DNA from: Bythopirellula goksoeyrii
GTDB taxonomy: Bacteria > Planctomycetota > Planctomycetia > Pirellulales > Lacipirellulaceae
Assembly: GCF_008065115.1 (NCBI RefSeq)
Contig: NZ_CP042913.1
Location: forward strand, 5,777,257-5,841,256
Length of the DNA: 64,000 bases
Direction of reading: 5' to 3'
Made by a program: the position numbers and the translations under genes. The notes below the pieces were generated by a model, which had not been told where the DNA came from, ran no database searches, and saw only the letters and a program-made list of their open reading frames with translations. Shown here one piece after another: positions 34,972 to 44,974 of the stretch. Within the stretch, counting starts at the first letter, position 1. Each line of letters opens with the position of its first letter.

Positions 34972-36246
34972 TCAGGTGGTTCCAGCAACTAGTTCTTCAC
35001 ACAACGCCGCAGCGGGAACTGGGAACTGCTCACACATGTTGCGCACTTCGCCACGAATTCGTTCGTGGGTGGTCGTATCTTCCGGGGCCCGCAAGGCCTC
35101 CAATATCCAACGTCCCACCGAACGCATTTCTTCTTCTCCCATTCCCCGCGAGGAAAGTGCTGGTGTTCCAAGGCGAATCCCCGAGGGATCCATAGGTTTG
35201 CGCTCGTCGAAGGGAATCATATTCTTGTTGACCGTGATGCCACAGGCATCGAGCGCCGACTCGGCGAGCTTGCCACCAATCTCCATCGGAGTCACGTCGA
35301 CGAGCATCAGGTGATTGTCCGTGCCGCCGCTGACCAAGCGTAATCCACCGGCGGCCAACGTTTCAGCCAGCGCCTTGGCGTTGTCGACCACCTGCTGCAT
35401 GTATACTTTGAAGTCTCCCTTGAGCGCCTCGCCGAAGCATACTGCCTTGCCGGCGATCACGTGCATCAATGGCCCGCCCTGGATACCGGGAAACACTCGG
35501 CTATTAATCGTCTTGCTATACTCGGCCTTGGCTAAGCATAATCCTCCGCGCGGGCCTCGCAACGTCTTGTGTGTGGTGGTCGTGACAAAGTCGGCCAGGG
35601 GAACGGGGCTATTATGCAGGCCGGCAGCAACCAAACCCGCGTAGTGGGCCATGTCGACCATGAGTTTCGCCCCACAACTTTCAGCGATCTCGGCGAACTT
35701 GTCGTGGGGAATCTCACGCGGATAAGCGCTCGCTCCGGCAACGATTAGCTTAGGCTTATGTTCTTTGGCAAGTTGGGCTACCTGGTCGAAGTCGATGCGG
35801 TGATCTTCTTTCCGCACGCCGTAGCTGACAAAGTGGTAGAGCATCCCTGAGATGTTCAGCTTCATACCATGCGTGAGATGCCCGCCATGGGCCAAGTCCA
35901 GGCCCAACACTGTGTCGCCGGGTTCCAAGGCTGCCAGATAGATAGCCGTGTTAGCCTGCGAACCCGAATGTGGCTGCACATTGGCATACTCGGCTCCGAA
36001 AAGTTCCTTGGCGCGGTCAATGGCAAGATTCTCGGCCACATCGACATACTCACAGCCGCCGTAGTAGCGGCGGCCGGGATACCCCTCGGCATATTTATTA
36101 GTCAGCACACTCCCCGCGGCCTGCATCACGGCTGGGCTTGTGTAATTCTCGCTGGCAATTAATTCCAAACCATCTTCCTGACGCGTCATTTCGTCAGAAA
36201 CGGCAGCCCACACCTCGGGATCATTCTCAGCAAGAAAGTTAGTCAT
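34972..36246 (-). CDS. glyA: Serine hydroxymethyltransferase
   Basis: Start chosen at ATG 36246 (424 residues), since the upstream TTG adds 11 residues without support. The PLP lysine is in '[16 protein letters not shown]'; other family segments are '[15 protein letters not shown]', '[13 protein letters not shown]' and '[16 protein letters not shown]'. It interconverts serine and glycine with transfer of a one-carbon unit to tetrahydrofolate. A response regulator gene lies 20 bases downstream on the same strand. Confidence 0.95.
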   Translation of the reverse strand: MTNFLAENDPEVWAAVSDEMTRQEDGLELIASENYTSPAVMQAAGSVLTNKYAEGYPGRRYYGGCEYVDVAENLAIDRAKELFGAEYANVQPHSGSQANTAIYLAALEPGDTVLGLDLAHGGHLTHGMKLNISGMLYHFVSYGVRKEDHRIDFDQVAQLAKEHKPKLIVAGASAYPREIPHDKFAEIAESCGAKLMVDMAHYAGLVAAGLHNSPVPLADFVTTTTHKTLRGPRGGLCLAKAEYSKTINSRVFPGIQGGPLMHVIAGKAVCFGEALKGDFKVYMQQVVDNAKALAETLAAGGLRLVSGGTDNHLMLVDVTPMEIGGKLAESALDACGITVNKNMIPFDERKPMDPSGIRLGTPALSSRGMGEEEMRSVGRWILEALRAPEDTTTHERIRGEVRNMCEQFPVPAAALCEELVAGTT

Positions 36247-36353
36247 TAGTAGGAGCGAGTCGTTAGGCGCTAGGCGCAAGTCAAAGGGGAGATGATAACC
36301 GCGATATTACAAGTCGCCGGTCTTTCCTATTGTTGAGACACCCTCCAGAAGTG

Positions 36354-37682
36354 TCAATCGCCGTGGAGCGATGAATTGACGGGTGCGATCCGCACGTTAA
36401 GCGCCCCTTCATTATCAGACAGCTCCGCAGGAGAATCGTTCACACGCAAGTAGAGAACCGCGTCATAAGCAGGTTTGATCGTCGTACCCAGTCCAATCGC
36501 CAGTGGATGGGCGAAGTCGGCCTGCTCATCTTGGCTGGATTTCACCGGCCGCAAGGCGCCAAGCAACATCCCCAGCGGCTGGCCGTCGTGATAACGGATT
36601 GTGACGCCTCCCGGCTCACACGGCCAAGGCTGGCCGACGTTGGCAATCAGGTATCGGCCCGCAGCGGACACCTGGTACTGAGTTCCTCCCCGCAGCAGCC
36701 AGGGGGTTGCCTGCCAACCGCGGTCCGCGGCAACCGTGATAGTAGCAGAATCTTCAAGCGGTTTTGCCTCTCCATGCTGCATCGCCATCCGGTCGGTGTC
36801 GTACCCGTAATCAAGCGTCGCCACAAATGCTGGCCATTCAACATTCAAGTCGGCCCACTCTTTGTGAAAGAGTTTGCGAAACCGAGAGTTAAAATCCGAT
36901 CGTTTCACTAGCCGCGGAAGTTTGCGAAACTTCTCGCTATACTCCGGATGCGAATCCAGGAATTTGCTCAGCGCCCAACACCAGGCATAGGCATCGGTGG
37001 AGAGCGATTGTCGATTGTCAATTGCCATCACCTGACCCAGCGACAAGGCCTTTCCAGATTGATGCGCATCACGGATAAGTTTGATCCGTCCCCACCGGGG
37101 CATTTGCTCTCGGTCGGCAGGGAAAACATTTAGCTCCAACAGATTCTCTTGCCAACGATGTGTTCCCAATAGCTCTGCTGTTCCCTCCATGTACCATCCC
37201 GGCCCGGCGCTGCCGAGAAACGCCAGCATGAAACTATGCGTTCCCTCATGAAGCAGAAGGTGCCGGCGGTAGTAGTCGCTCTGTTGGTCGTCGAGCCAGA
37301 GTTCATTCCCAACTGCATATCCATTGAGATAGTCATGATGCCCATCAGGCAACAAGCCGAGCGCGTCAAATTTCGCCCGTTCGCGAATCAAAAACCCCTG
37401 CACCTGCCAATCGGCGACTTGCTTTTCAGTTACACCAAAGTAGTTTGCCCACTGCGCGACTGCAGCATCAAACACTTGGGGTAGCTCATCTACAGCAGAG
37501 TTGGAGGGCACATCTGTCCATAGTCGTAAATGCTTGCCGGGGATTTCCCGGATGCCTACTGCGTCGGCGCGGGCAGGATTGACATGGCGGGGTGCGGGCC
37601 AATCTGCGGGCGACTGGGCAAAAGCTCTGTCGACCGATACCGAAAGAGTCCAGAGAAACAAGAGTAACAGTGTGTGATACAT
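36354..37682 (-). CDS. Secreted gluzincin-type peptidase-like protein
   Basis: 442 residues with a signal peptide ending near 'DRAFAQ'. The middle part has a metallopeptidase-like 'HLLLHEGTHSFML' (HExxH with two histidines) followed by 'GTAELLGTHRW', which could supply the third ligand glutamate, as in DUF1570/MA-clan planctomycete proteins. The C-terminal third is beta-rich ('VTIRYHDGQPLGMLLG'). Activity and substrate unknown. It is a single minus-strand gene beside SHMT. Confidence 0.7.
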   Translation of the reverse strand: MYHTLLLLFLWTLSVSVDRAFAQSPADWPAPRHVNPARADAVGIREIPGKHLRLWTDVPSNSAVDELPQVFDAAVAQWANYFGVTEKQVADWQVQGFLIRERAKFDALGLLPDGHHDYLNGYAVGNELWLDDQQSDYYRRHLLLHEGTHSFMLAFLGSAGPGWYMEGTAELLGTHRWQENLLELNVFPADREQMPRWGRIKLIRDAHQSGKALSLGQVMAIDNRQSLSTDAYAWCWALSKFLDSHPEYSEKFRKLPRLVKRSDFNSRFRKLFHKEWADLNVEWPAFVATLDYGYDTDRMAMQHGEAKPLEDSATITVAADRGWQATPWLLRGGTQYQVSAAGRYLIANVGQPWPCEPGGVTIRYHDGQPLGMLLGALRPVKSSQDEQADFAHPLAIGLGTTIKPAYDAVLYLRVNDSPAELSDNEGALNVRIAPVNSSLHGD

Positions 37683-37881
37683 TATTCCATTCTACCCTAT
37701 TAGATTCTTATCAGCTTCCCCAGCTGCTATGTGACACAAAAGCCTCTAATGAACAAATCTGTTGACTAGTGAGATCCTCGTTGCTAATCATAGAGAGAGA
37801 AGGCTTCGGATACCCGTTTCTGTCAAGTGTCTTATCTATGTCGTCTTTTCATGTGAACATTGATCTGGAGGTATGAATGCG

Positions 37882-38304
37882 ATGCATGCAAGTCAAGATG
37901 GCGAAAAAATCGGCCTGGAATTCTCGCTCCAACGTCCAGTGCAGCACGATGTAGACCGCATCCCCAAATCGCGCGATCAAGAAGGAAACGTCATCTATCC
38001 TGAGATGGATGCTGATGGGGACCATGTCCATTTTGAGATGGTCCCGATGGGGGGAGAAGCGATCCTGTGGTTAACTGTGCGGCGCGGAGTCACACCCGAA
38101 CTTGCTTCCAGTTCGCTGCGCAAAATAGCCAACCTAATCGATCGGCATGGTCAAGACTTGCTCAACCTTCTGGAAGGGAAGGAAGGGTCTTTCGATGAGT
38201 TGGGGGAAATGGTAGCAGGGCCACTCAAACTCGATTATGACGAGCATGGTGATCTTATATTTCCAGAACAGACGGAGAGTGCACAGAGTAAATCAATCCG
38301 TTAG
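37882..38304 (+). CDS. Unknown small acidic protein
   Basis: 140 residues from ATG 37882; the GGAGG at 37867-37871 is 10 bases upstream of this start but only 1 base from the ATG at 37873, so I prefer the later one. No domain is recognised. It is acidic, with a repeated feel: 'GNVIYPEMDADGDHVHFEM' and later 'YDEHGDLIFPEQ' (both with a G-(N/D)-(V/L)-I-(Y/F)-P pattern). No signal peptide. It is divergent from the peptidase-like gene and faces the AsmA-like gene. Confidence 0.6.
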   Translation: MHASQDGEKIGLEFSLQRPVQHDVDRIPKSRDQEGNVIYPEMDADGDHVHFEMVPMGGEAILWLTVRRGVTPELASSSLRKIANLIDRHGQDLLNLLEGKEGSFDELGEMVAGPLKLDYDEHGDLIFPEQTESAQSKSIR

Positions 38305-38329
38305 AACTTGATGTATTCAATGACTTTTC

Positions 38330-41300
38330 TCACCTCTGTTTGAACAACTTCTCCAACTGCCGATTGATCTCACCACCGATCGCCTGGCGGGCGGTTTCGC
38401 GCAGGAGTTGCTTGGTGAGGTTTGCCATGGCCTCTTGGTCGACACGGGGTTTTTCGAAGGTGCCGTAAATGGGGACTTGCAGGCTTTGGCCTGCGAGCCC
38501 TCTCAGCGCGTCTTCGCCATCGATCCAGCGGTCTTGGATGGGGATGTCGATCATCAGAGCCAGGCTTTGATCAAATCCTACTGATCCTTGCGAGCGGACC
38601 GGCACGTCGTCGATTGTGAAGACCAGATTCCGGTGATAGACGCGACCCTCCACGACTTGAAACTCAATCTGCTGATCGTGCATTGAAAGCAGCTTGGCAG
38701 GTTTAGGGGCGACTCCCCCTTGCAACAAATCTTTGCCCTTCTTGATGGCTTGAAGCTGCTGGATCGTAGTTGCCAGGTCAGCCACCATGGGGCCAGGAAG
38801 GACTGTCAGTTCATGCACCGCCAGTCTACCTGCGGTGTTGGCAAGCTTGGGGGCATCCAGTGGGATCTTGGATTCCGCCAAATCGACCGAGAACTTGCCA
38901 TCGACGCGCGTCGCTCCTGCAAGGATTGGGGCCACGTATTTGAGCATCTCCTCACTCACCGCTGGCGAAATCTGCACATCGGTAACCAACGGACCTGCGG
39001 GGATTAACAAATGTTTTGGCAGTGGATCGAATACCACGCGGGGACTTGCCGAGAATCTGCCCTCGCCGACTGCAATGTCCAGCGGTGCGATCACAAGTTG
39101 GCCCGCGCCGAGCGAACCCTGAAAATTGCCTGCCGTGATGGGCAATCCGAACACCGAGGCTTTGGACCACCCACCTTCGGCGGTCGCTTGCCAAAGCTGT
39201 GACCAGTGCGCCGACTCTCCTTTGGGCATTCTGCCACGCGCTTCGAATCGCACGACACGATCTCCTTCGATGCGCACACCAGGGCCGGTATAGTTGGCGA
39301 TCAACCGGTCGAGTGACTCGGGATCGTAGTGGGCAGTTCCTTGGACTGCGATTTCTCCCCCCTCAACCGGTTTGTCCCAGGTCGCCATGCCAGTAAGTTG
39401 CAGCGTTTGACCGTCGATGCTGAATTTCTCAAGCGCTACCTGCTCGTCGGCGATCTTATAGATTGCCTTTCCGGTGCTATGCAGTTGAGGCTCGGACCAG
39501 ACAACTACCGGTGGTTGGCGAGTCGAGTTCTTGCTTGTCCCTGCGCGAACTAACTGCAAACCCTCTGCATCCAAGGAAAAATCTGCCAGAATCTGTTCGG
39601 AGTTGGTTGCCAAGCGCAACACGCCTGTCGCTGCACCACGTGGCCAAGTCGAATCGCGTCCACTTACGAGGCCCGCCGCTGCTGCCAACCGTTCCAAATC
39701 AGTGCGATAGGCAATCTCACCGGTCACGATAGGCAACTCGCCGGCCGCCAAATCAATCCGCACATCCCGCGAGCGGAACGCGACGATGCTTCCGGCGAGT
39801 TGGAATTCTTGCGAGTGGTAGTTGTTCGCCGCTGCGTTCCAGCTGCAATCTCCCGAAAAGTCAATGTGAGGGTCATCCACTGCCATCGACCCTTTGCGAA
39901 TATGCAGTTTATCAATGCTTCCCGCCAGATCGCTCACGGCCAATTCAACCGGAGTGATTGCGAGCTTGGCCTGCAGTTTGGCTTGGCCTGCGAACTCGTC
40001 GGGGATACCCTGCATCCAAGGACGCAAGCGGCCCGCCCAGGAATCAACGGGACCCGTGCCATCGATTTTTACCAGCCAGTTGCCTGCAGCGGAAAGATCC
40101 ACGGCCTCTAAGAGGGTCACTGCCAATTCATCGCGATCCCCATGCAGTATCATGGAACTGGTAGCGAGCGACTTCGGTAGCATATGGTCTGCTTGGCCAG
40201 CAGCACGCCAGTCCACCACCAACTGGGGTTCCTCCCACAGGAGGCGCTGCCCCTGGGTGACAACCAACTCGCTGAGCTTGACGTCCGCTTTGGCCTCGAA
40301 TTCGGTATTGTGAGTCGTCGTGTATTGAAAGTTTCCTCGCGCGAATCCTCGGCATTCCAGATCGCGCATGTCGATAAACTGTCCTGCCTGCTCAGCCATC
40401 TCGGCGAGGTTTACCTGAAAATCTCCATGCATCCGATCATCAGTCGTTACCACGGTTGCTTCTGCGGAAGGAGCCGTGAGCGTGAATCGATCCAAACGGG
40501 GACCAGCAGGCGAGTCCTTCCATTGTGCGGCAATCTTCACAGGTTCCTGAGAGCGAATTGCCTTCTCCCCATCTTGGCCAGCCAGGTTGGCCAGCGCGGC
40601 GTCAGCAGACCAGGTAAAGGCACCATCACGCAGTCCGCTGTTGGCATTCCACTCCACCTCTCCTGCATCGATGCGAACTCCGTCGCGTATTTGCAGCACA
40701 TGAGGCAGCATCTGCGCAAGTCGCGCGAGCGACACTTTGCCGGTGAGCTTGAACTCCCGCTGTGGGAGGTTCGCGAGACTGAAGGTCTTGAGTTCCTCCA
40801 GCGCCAGCGCCCCTTGAGCAGCAACTTCAGCCCAATCGCATTTGAGTTTCAATTCACTGATGCCAACTTCACCATGGGCGAAGCTCGCCTTCCATGGAAT
40901 CTCGAGCCGAGAGCACTCCAAGCGGTCCCCTTGGAGAACTTCGCCCGAGAATGTAAGAGAATCGCACTCGGTATGTCCCCAAGTCGAAAGAGTCAGTGGA
41001 CCCTCATTTTTCGGATTCCACAGGACATGGACATCGAACGCGGCGACACCTGCCAATTGGCAATCACCCAGCGTACGAAGCAACAAGGGCCGCAACGGTT
41101 CAAGCAACAATCCCTCAGCAATCATGTCTAGTTGCTGATGATTGTCGGCGGCCTCCTGGACGCGGATTTTGACGCTCCCCGTTTGATCGTCCGCATAGCG
41201 CACAACCGCCGAACCGTCTGCTGAGATAAGCCCACGCTCTGCCGCAAGGACAGCTTTGAGATTGGTTTGATCGACTTGCCATTTAGACTCGGCAGTCGTA

Positions 41301-41824
41301 TCGAAGCCGTGCACACTTCCATCGACGATGTCGAGTCGCAACGAGATTTTCTCTACAAGTTTACTTGGATCACCTGACTCTGCGGGGATTGATGCTCTGC
41401 GTTTGTCGACGGCAGCCAAGAAATCTTCCAGATTACTTCCATCGGAGCGAGTCGTCACATATGCCACGGGCTGCACGAGACGCACGGCACCCAAGTCTCG
41501 CGAATGCAGCGCGAGCCCCACTAGGGAGCGTTCAACAGTAAGCGACTCGACCGTCAACAAAGGATTGCCATCGGGAGCAACGATGGCCACATTCGTCAAC
41601 GATTGAGAACCAATCCAGGAAAGGCAGCCCTGCTCACTCTGAATGTGCCACCCACCCTGTGGCATTTGCCAATTCAAAAGCGTATCGCGCAGCGGCGAAT
41701 AGGCGATCATCGTGGGGGCAGCGGAGACAGTCACCACAACCAAAAGCAAGAGAGCAAACATACGACGCTTGAACCGACTCTTGCGGCGCGGTTGCCCGTC
41801 GTTCGAATTGCGGCGCCGTGACAT
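38330..41824 (-). CDS. Large AsmA-like envelope protein
   Basis: 1,164 residues from ATG 41824; two ATGs upstream (41836, 41905) are alternatives that I cannot separate. After a basic N-terminus there is one transmembrane helix ('FALLLLVVVTVSAAPTMIAY'), then a long beta-strand-rich periplasmic region, ending in 'AFMIDIPIQ'-like strands and a C-terminal 'LRETARQAIGGEINRQLEKLF'. This layout is that of AsmA/TamB-like proteins involved in lipid transport across the periplasm of diderms. Conserved in planctomycetes; not experimentally characterised to my knowledge. Confidence 0.75.
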   Translation of the reverse strand: MSRRRNSNDGQPRRKSRFKRRMFALLLLVVVTVSAAPTMIAYSPLRDTLLNWQMPQGGWHIQSEQGCLSWIGSQSLTNVAIVAPDGNPLLTVESLTVERSLVGLALHSRDLGAVRLVQPVAYVTTRSDGSNLEDFLAAVDKRRASIPAESGDPSKLVEKISLRLDIVDGSVHGFDTTAESKWQVDQTNLKAVLAAERGLISADGSAVVRYADDQTGSVKIRVQEAADNHQQLDMIAEGLLLEPLRPLLLRTLGDCQLAGVAAFDVHVLWNPKNEGPLTLSTWGHTECDSLTFSGEVLQGDRLECSRLEIPWKASFAHGEVGISELKLKCDWAEVAAQGALALEELKTFSLANLPQREFKLTGKVSLARLAQMLPHVLQIRDGVRIDAGEVEWNANSGLRDGAFTWSADAALANLAGQDGEKAIRSQEPVKIAAQWKDSPAGPRLDRFTLTAPSAEATVVTTDDRMHGDFQVNLAEMAEQAGQFIDMRDLECRGFARGNFQYTTTHNTEFEAKADVKLSELVVTQGQRLLWEEPQLVVDWRAAGQADHMLPKSLATSSMILHGDRDELAVTLLEAVDLSAAGNWLVKIDGTGPVDSWAGRLRPWMQGIPDEFAGQAKLQAKLAITPVELAVSDLAGSIDKLHIRKGSMAVDDPHIDFSGDCSWNAAANNYHSQEFQLAGSIVAFRSRDVRIDLAAGELPIVTGEIAYRTDLERLAAAAGLVSGRDSTWPRGAATGVLRLATNSEQILADFSLDAEGLQLVRAGTSKNSTRQPPVVVWSEPQLHSTGKAIYKIADEQVALEKFSIDGQTLQLTGMATWDKPVEGGEIAVQGTAHYDPESLDRLIANYTGPGVRIEGDRVVRFEARGRMPKGESAHWSQLWQATAEGGWSKASVFGLPITAGNFQGSLGAGQLVIAPLDIAVGEGRFSASPRVVFDPLPKHLLIPAGPLVTDVQISPAVSEEMLKYVAPILAGATRVDGKFSVDLAESKIPLDAPKLANTAGRLAVHELTVLPGPMVADLATTIQQLQAIKKGKDLLQGGVAPKPAKLLSMHDQQIEFQVVEGRVYHRNLVFTIDDVPVRSQGSVGFDQSLALMIDIPIQDRWIDGEDALRGLAGQSLQVPIYGTFEKPRVDQEAMANLTKQLLRETARQAIGGEINRQLEKLFKQR

Positions 41825-42087
41825 TGCGTAGTCCATCGCTGGCAAGGTACGCAACGAAAGCCGCGCACAGATCCCTCTCGAAGAAACGATTTTCCGATGG
41901 CCCATTCTAGGACTGTGAGAGAATCGAGCCTAGAGCGAGTGAAGCGCTGGCGCTGCTAGCATGGGAACTAGACGTCATTCCGAGGGGAGACGTAAGACCC
42001 AAGGCATCTGGATTGTTGCTGCAAAACCTAAGTGCTGAGCTTTTGGCACCGCTTCTATCTGCCGCAAAGGCTGACTACAATGCAATC

Positions 42088-42303
42088 ATGGCGAGCGTAG
42101 TCTCAACTAATCCGAACGTCTTGGGTGGAACCCCTGTATTCACTGGCACTCGAGTGCCAGTTAACTCGCTATTTGACTATCTCAAACGTGGCAGAAATAT
42201 CGACTATTTCTTGGAGCAGTTCCCTACTGTTCAGCGCAGTCAGGTCGAGCACCTACTGGATGAAGTCAAGATTCAGGCACTCGCCTGTCAATCACAGTCA
42301 TGA
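42088..42303 (+). CDS. DUF433 protein (antitoxin-like)
   Basis: 71 residues from ATG 42088; an upstream frame extends by 25 codons without support. It contains the DUF433 signature 'NPNVLGGTPVFTGTRVPV' and 'FLEQFPTVQRSQVEHLL', a helix-turn-helix-like fold. Its stop overlaps the next start by four bases (42300-42303). DUF433 proteins commonly pair with DUF5615 PIN-like toxins, as here. Confidence 0.85.
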   Translation: MASVVSTNPNVLGGTPVFTGTRVPVNSLFDYLKRGRNIDYFLEQFPTVQRSQVEHLLDEVKIQALACQSQS

Positions 42304-42620
42304 AGCTGCTTCTGGATGAAAACCTGCCGCATTCTCTTCGTCATGAAATATCTGGGCACGAATGTTTCACCGTGGCATATATGGATTGGGCCGGGATTGA
42401 AAACGGTGAGTTACTATCGCTCGCAGCTTCGTCTGGCTTTGGTGCATTTCTGACAAAGGACGCCAACCTTCGATACGAGCAAAACCTGATTGAGATACCG
42501 ATAGCTGTAGTAATTCTTCGGGCAGCAACAAATGACATCGACGATATTCGCCCACTTCTGCCGCAATTGCTCAAAGCATTGAGCCACTTGCAACCCAAAC
42601 AGGTAACAGTTGTTGCCTGA
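42300..42620 (+). CDS. DUF5615 PIN-like protein (toxin-like)
   Basis: 106 residues. Family features: 'MKLLLDENLP' with the acidic metal-binding pair at the start, 'DWAGIENGELLSLAASSGF' and 'FLTKDANLRYEQNL' with aspartate. These PIN-like proteins are thought to be RNases partnered by DUF433 proteins. The ATGA overlap with DUF433 supports a pair. Toxicity is inferred only. Confidence 0.85.
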   Translation: MKLLLDENLPHSLRHEISGHECFTVAYMDWAGIENGELLSLAASSGFGAFLTKDANLRYEQNLIEIPIAVVILRAATNDIDDIRPLLPQLLKALSHLQPKQVTVVA

Positions 42621-42629
42621 ATAGGAACC

Positions 42630-44876
42630 CTACAAATCAAAATTAAACGTCCGCTTCAGATAACGATACAAGCGGCTCGCCAGAGTACGCGGTTCCGTCT
42701 TGATGCGCGCCGTGCCGGTGAGGCCGTTGCGAAAGATACCGAGGGAATTGTCTAATTGCACTTCGGCCTGGTAGGAGGTGTCGAGTGGTTTGACCTCGCC
42801 TCCGGGATCGTGTTGGGCGGGTACTGCGCCCCCCGAGGTGCTGGCCAAGCGGGGGCTGATGCTTTTCATTTCGTCGTCGGCCACCGACTGGAGGGTACTC
42901 ACGAAGACATGGTAGGCTGACTCGTTAAACATGAGACGCACCTCTTGCCCTTCGCGCACCAGATCCAAATCGCTCTGATTGATCACCAGCACGGCATCCC
43001 ACTGGTTGGGATCGCCAATCTGGCAAAATAGATTCTCTGATCCATCGGGCAAGAAAGTGGCGCCCAGATTCTTTTCTTCCATTGGCCAACCCGACCAACT
43101 GGCAAGTTCGACCTCCTGATTTGAGCGGGCATCAGGCCGATACGGAGGGGGAATCACGGTACCGGCGCGCGGGGCAGTCAGTTCGAGCCGATCGAGGTCG
43201 CGCTGTTTTTGTACGAGTTGCTCATCGAGCGATGCTAAGCGTTCGCGGACCACGTCGATCTGTAAGCCGGCGTTTTGATCATAGTGCTGCATATCCTTAA
43301 GACTATCGAATTGACGTTGGCTCGCTTCGCGCTGCCCCTGAATTTTTTCTATCTCTAGCTCCAAATCGATGTTGCGTAGGCGAGCAAGCAATTGGCCTTC
43401 TTCGACGTTCTGGCCCGGTTCGACCAGCACTTCTTCGAGTGTCCCTGCCACGTCGATGTAGACCGACTCTGACCCGCGCGGCTGGAGTTCGAATTCACAA
43501 GTCACGCTCGACGGGAAAGGGATGAAAAGAATCCCACCCACCACAGCGGCCAACAATGCCAGCGACGCAAACATCCGGACCTTTTTCACTTTACTCACCC
43601 TCCCCGGTACACGGAAAAACTTGAACACTTTCCAAAATGGCATCACGATCATGCCATACAAAGATGCCACTGCAATCGCTTGCCCCAGAATCTTGAGTCC
43701 ATACGGCTCGAACACTTTGTTGAGAAAGTACAGAATCGAGAGCAGCACGACCCAGCGATAGAAGAACGATGCGACCGTGTAGAGCGCGAACCACCCCTGA
43801 TGGCGATGCGGCAAGAACGGGTCGTCAGGCTCTTCGAGTCCCAAGCACCACCAGCCGAGCTTGCGATTGAGAATCGTACTGGCCTTTTGGCGCAAGTTGG
43901 GGATCTCCATGATATCGCTCAGAATGTAATACCCGTCATAGCGCAACAGCGGATTCGCGTTGAACACGATGGTACTCACAGAACTGACGAACATGATGTT
44001 CAGGCAGAGGTAGTTCAAGAAGCCGGGCTCGCTGAACCACCAGATAAACGTGGCGATCGAGGCGATGACCACTTCTACATACATCCCCGCCGCACCAATG
44101 GCCGCCCGATGCCAACGATTCGGCAACATCCAGGAGTCGGAAACATTGCAATAGAGGCAGGGTGTGAGTACCAACAGCATGATGCCCATCTCGTGACATT
44201 CGCCACCGAAATGCTTGCAGGAAAGGCCGTGACCAAATTCGTGAATGATTTTTGTGACCGCCAATACACCGGCGATCACCAGCCAGTTCTGGGCGGCAAA
44301 GAACGAGTGAAACGACGGTAGCTTTGATTGAAATACATCGAACTGCACAATGACCAGCGACAGGGCACTCAATGCCAGGATGCACGCACAGATGGTCGCT
44401 GGCACCGAGAAAAACCAACGGACCCAAGGATAGATCGCATTGAGAATTCCCTCAGGATCGATCCCCCGCATGCGAAACGACAAGATGTTGCTGAAGTTTT
44501 GGATCAGCTCCTGCTTGCGTTTTTCGTCACGTCGCTTCTTGAGCTGAACCCCCTGCCCCGCCGAGTCGGAGAGTACCAACCCACTGCGGTGCAACATGCC
44601 GATAAAGTTCTGGAGTTCCTCGACTCGGATCGTCTGGGGCGGAAAATCTTTCTCAAACCGCTCGGCGATCTCCTCGAGGCTCGATTCCCCGTCAAGCATC
44701 TGCAAGATGGCGAACTCTTCTTCCTCAAAACGGAAGTACTGTAACCCCACAGGATCTTTGACCACCCAATAGACCCGCCCCTGGTAGCGCTGCTTGCGAG
44801 CCTTCAGATCAGGCCGTACCCGTATCGCCAGCTTACGCGACGAACTCGAAACGATGCTTTGAGCAAGGGTGGCCAT
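42630..44876 (-). CDS. PqqD-like domain / site-2 metalloprotease / HlyD fusion protein
   Basis: 748 residues with three parts. (1) Residues about 20-110 look like a PqqD/RRE-type peptide-binding fold ('YWVVKDPVGLQYFRFEEEEF', 'LVLSDS'). (2) About 140-440 is a multi-pass site-2 protease: zinc motif 'IIHEFGHGLS' (H212, E213, H216) and the second site 'NPLLRYDG' (D314). (3) From about 450 a biotinyl-lipoyl/HlyD membrane-fusion part follows ('VEPGQNVEEGQLLARL', coiled coil, beta-barrel). It is the third gene of an operon of membrane fusion proteins. The layout recalls maturation and export of modified peptides, but no precursor was found. Confidence 0.85.
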   Translation of the reverse strand: MATLAQSIVSSSSRKLAIRVRPDLKARKQRYQGRVYWVVKDPVGLQYFRFEEEEFAILQMLDGESSLEEIAERFEKDFPPQTIRVEELQNFIGMLHRSGLVLSDSAGQGVQLKKRRDEKRKQELIQNFSNILSFRMRGIDPEGILNAIYPWVRWFFSVPATICACILALSALSLVIVQFDVFQSKLPSFHSFFAAQNWLVIAGVLAVTKIIHEFGHGLSCKHFGGECHEMGIMLLVLTPCLYCNVSDSWMLPNRWHRAAIGAAGMYVEVVIASIATFIWWFSEPGFLNYLCLNIMFVSSVSTIVFNANPLLRYDGYYILSDIMEIPNLRQKASTILNRKLGWWCLGLEEPDDPFLPHRHQGWFALYTVASFFYRWVVLLSILYFLNKVFEPYGLKILGQAIAVASLYGMIVMPFWKVFKFFRVPGRVSKVKKVRMFASLALLAAVVGGILFIPFPSSVTCEFELQPRGSESVYIDVAGTLEEVLVEPGQNVEEGQLLARLRNIDLELEIEKIQGQREASQRQFDSLKDMQHYDQNAGLQIDVVRERLASLDEQLVQKQRDLDRLELTAPRAGTVIPPPYRPDARSNQEVELASWSGWPMEEKNLGATFLPDGSENLFCQIGDPNQWDAVLVINQSDLDLVREGQEVRLMFNESAYHVFVSTLQSVADDEMKSISPRLASTSGGAVPAQHDPGGEVKPLDTSYQAEVQLDNSLGIFRNGLTGTARIKTEPRTLASRLYRYLKRTFNFDL

Positions 44877-44887
44877 GTATGTCCGTT

Positions 44888-44967
44888 GTCAGTGGTCAGT
44901 GGTCAGTGGTCAGTGGTCAGTTGCAAATTCAACACAACTGACCACTGGCGACTGACTACTGACTACT
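44888..44967. repeat. Tandem GTCAGTG heptamers with an inverted partner
   Basis: Five successive GTCAGTG/T units cover 44888-44922, followed 13 bases later by inverted copies (CAACTGACCACTGGCGACTG...GACTAC) to about 44967. The two halves can fold together. It lies between the two fusion-protein genes of the operon. Such short tandem repeats are common in planctomycete genomes; a regulatory role is unproven. Confidence 0.6.
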
Positions 44968-44974
44968 CTAACCT

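Noticed and set aside
37742-37800. TTGACT with a possible -10 box upstream of the unknown gene at 37882
   Set aside because: The -10 hexamer (TAATCA) matches the consensus poorly.
40184-41131. 315-codon plus-strand frame opposite the AsmA-like gene
   Set aside because: Shadow of the large gene; no start signal or domain.
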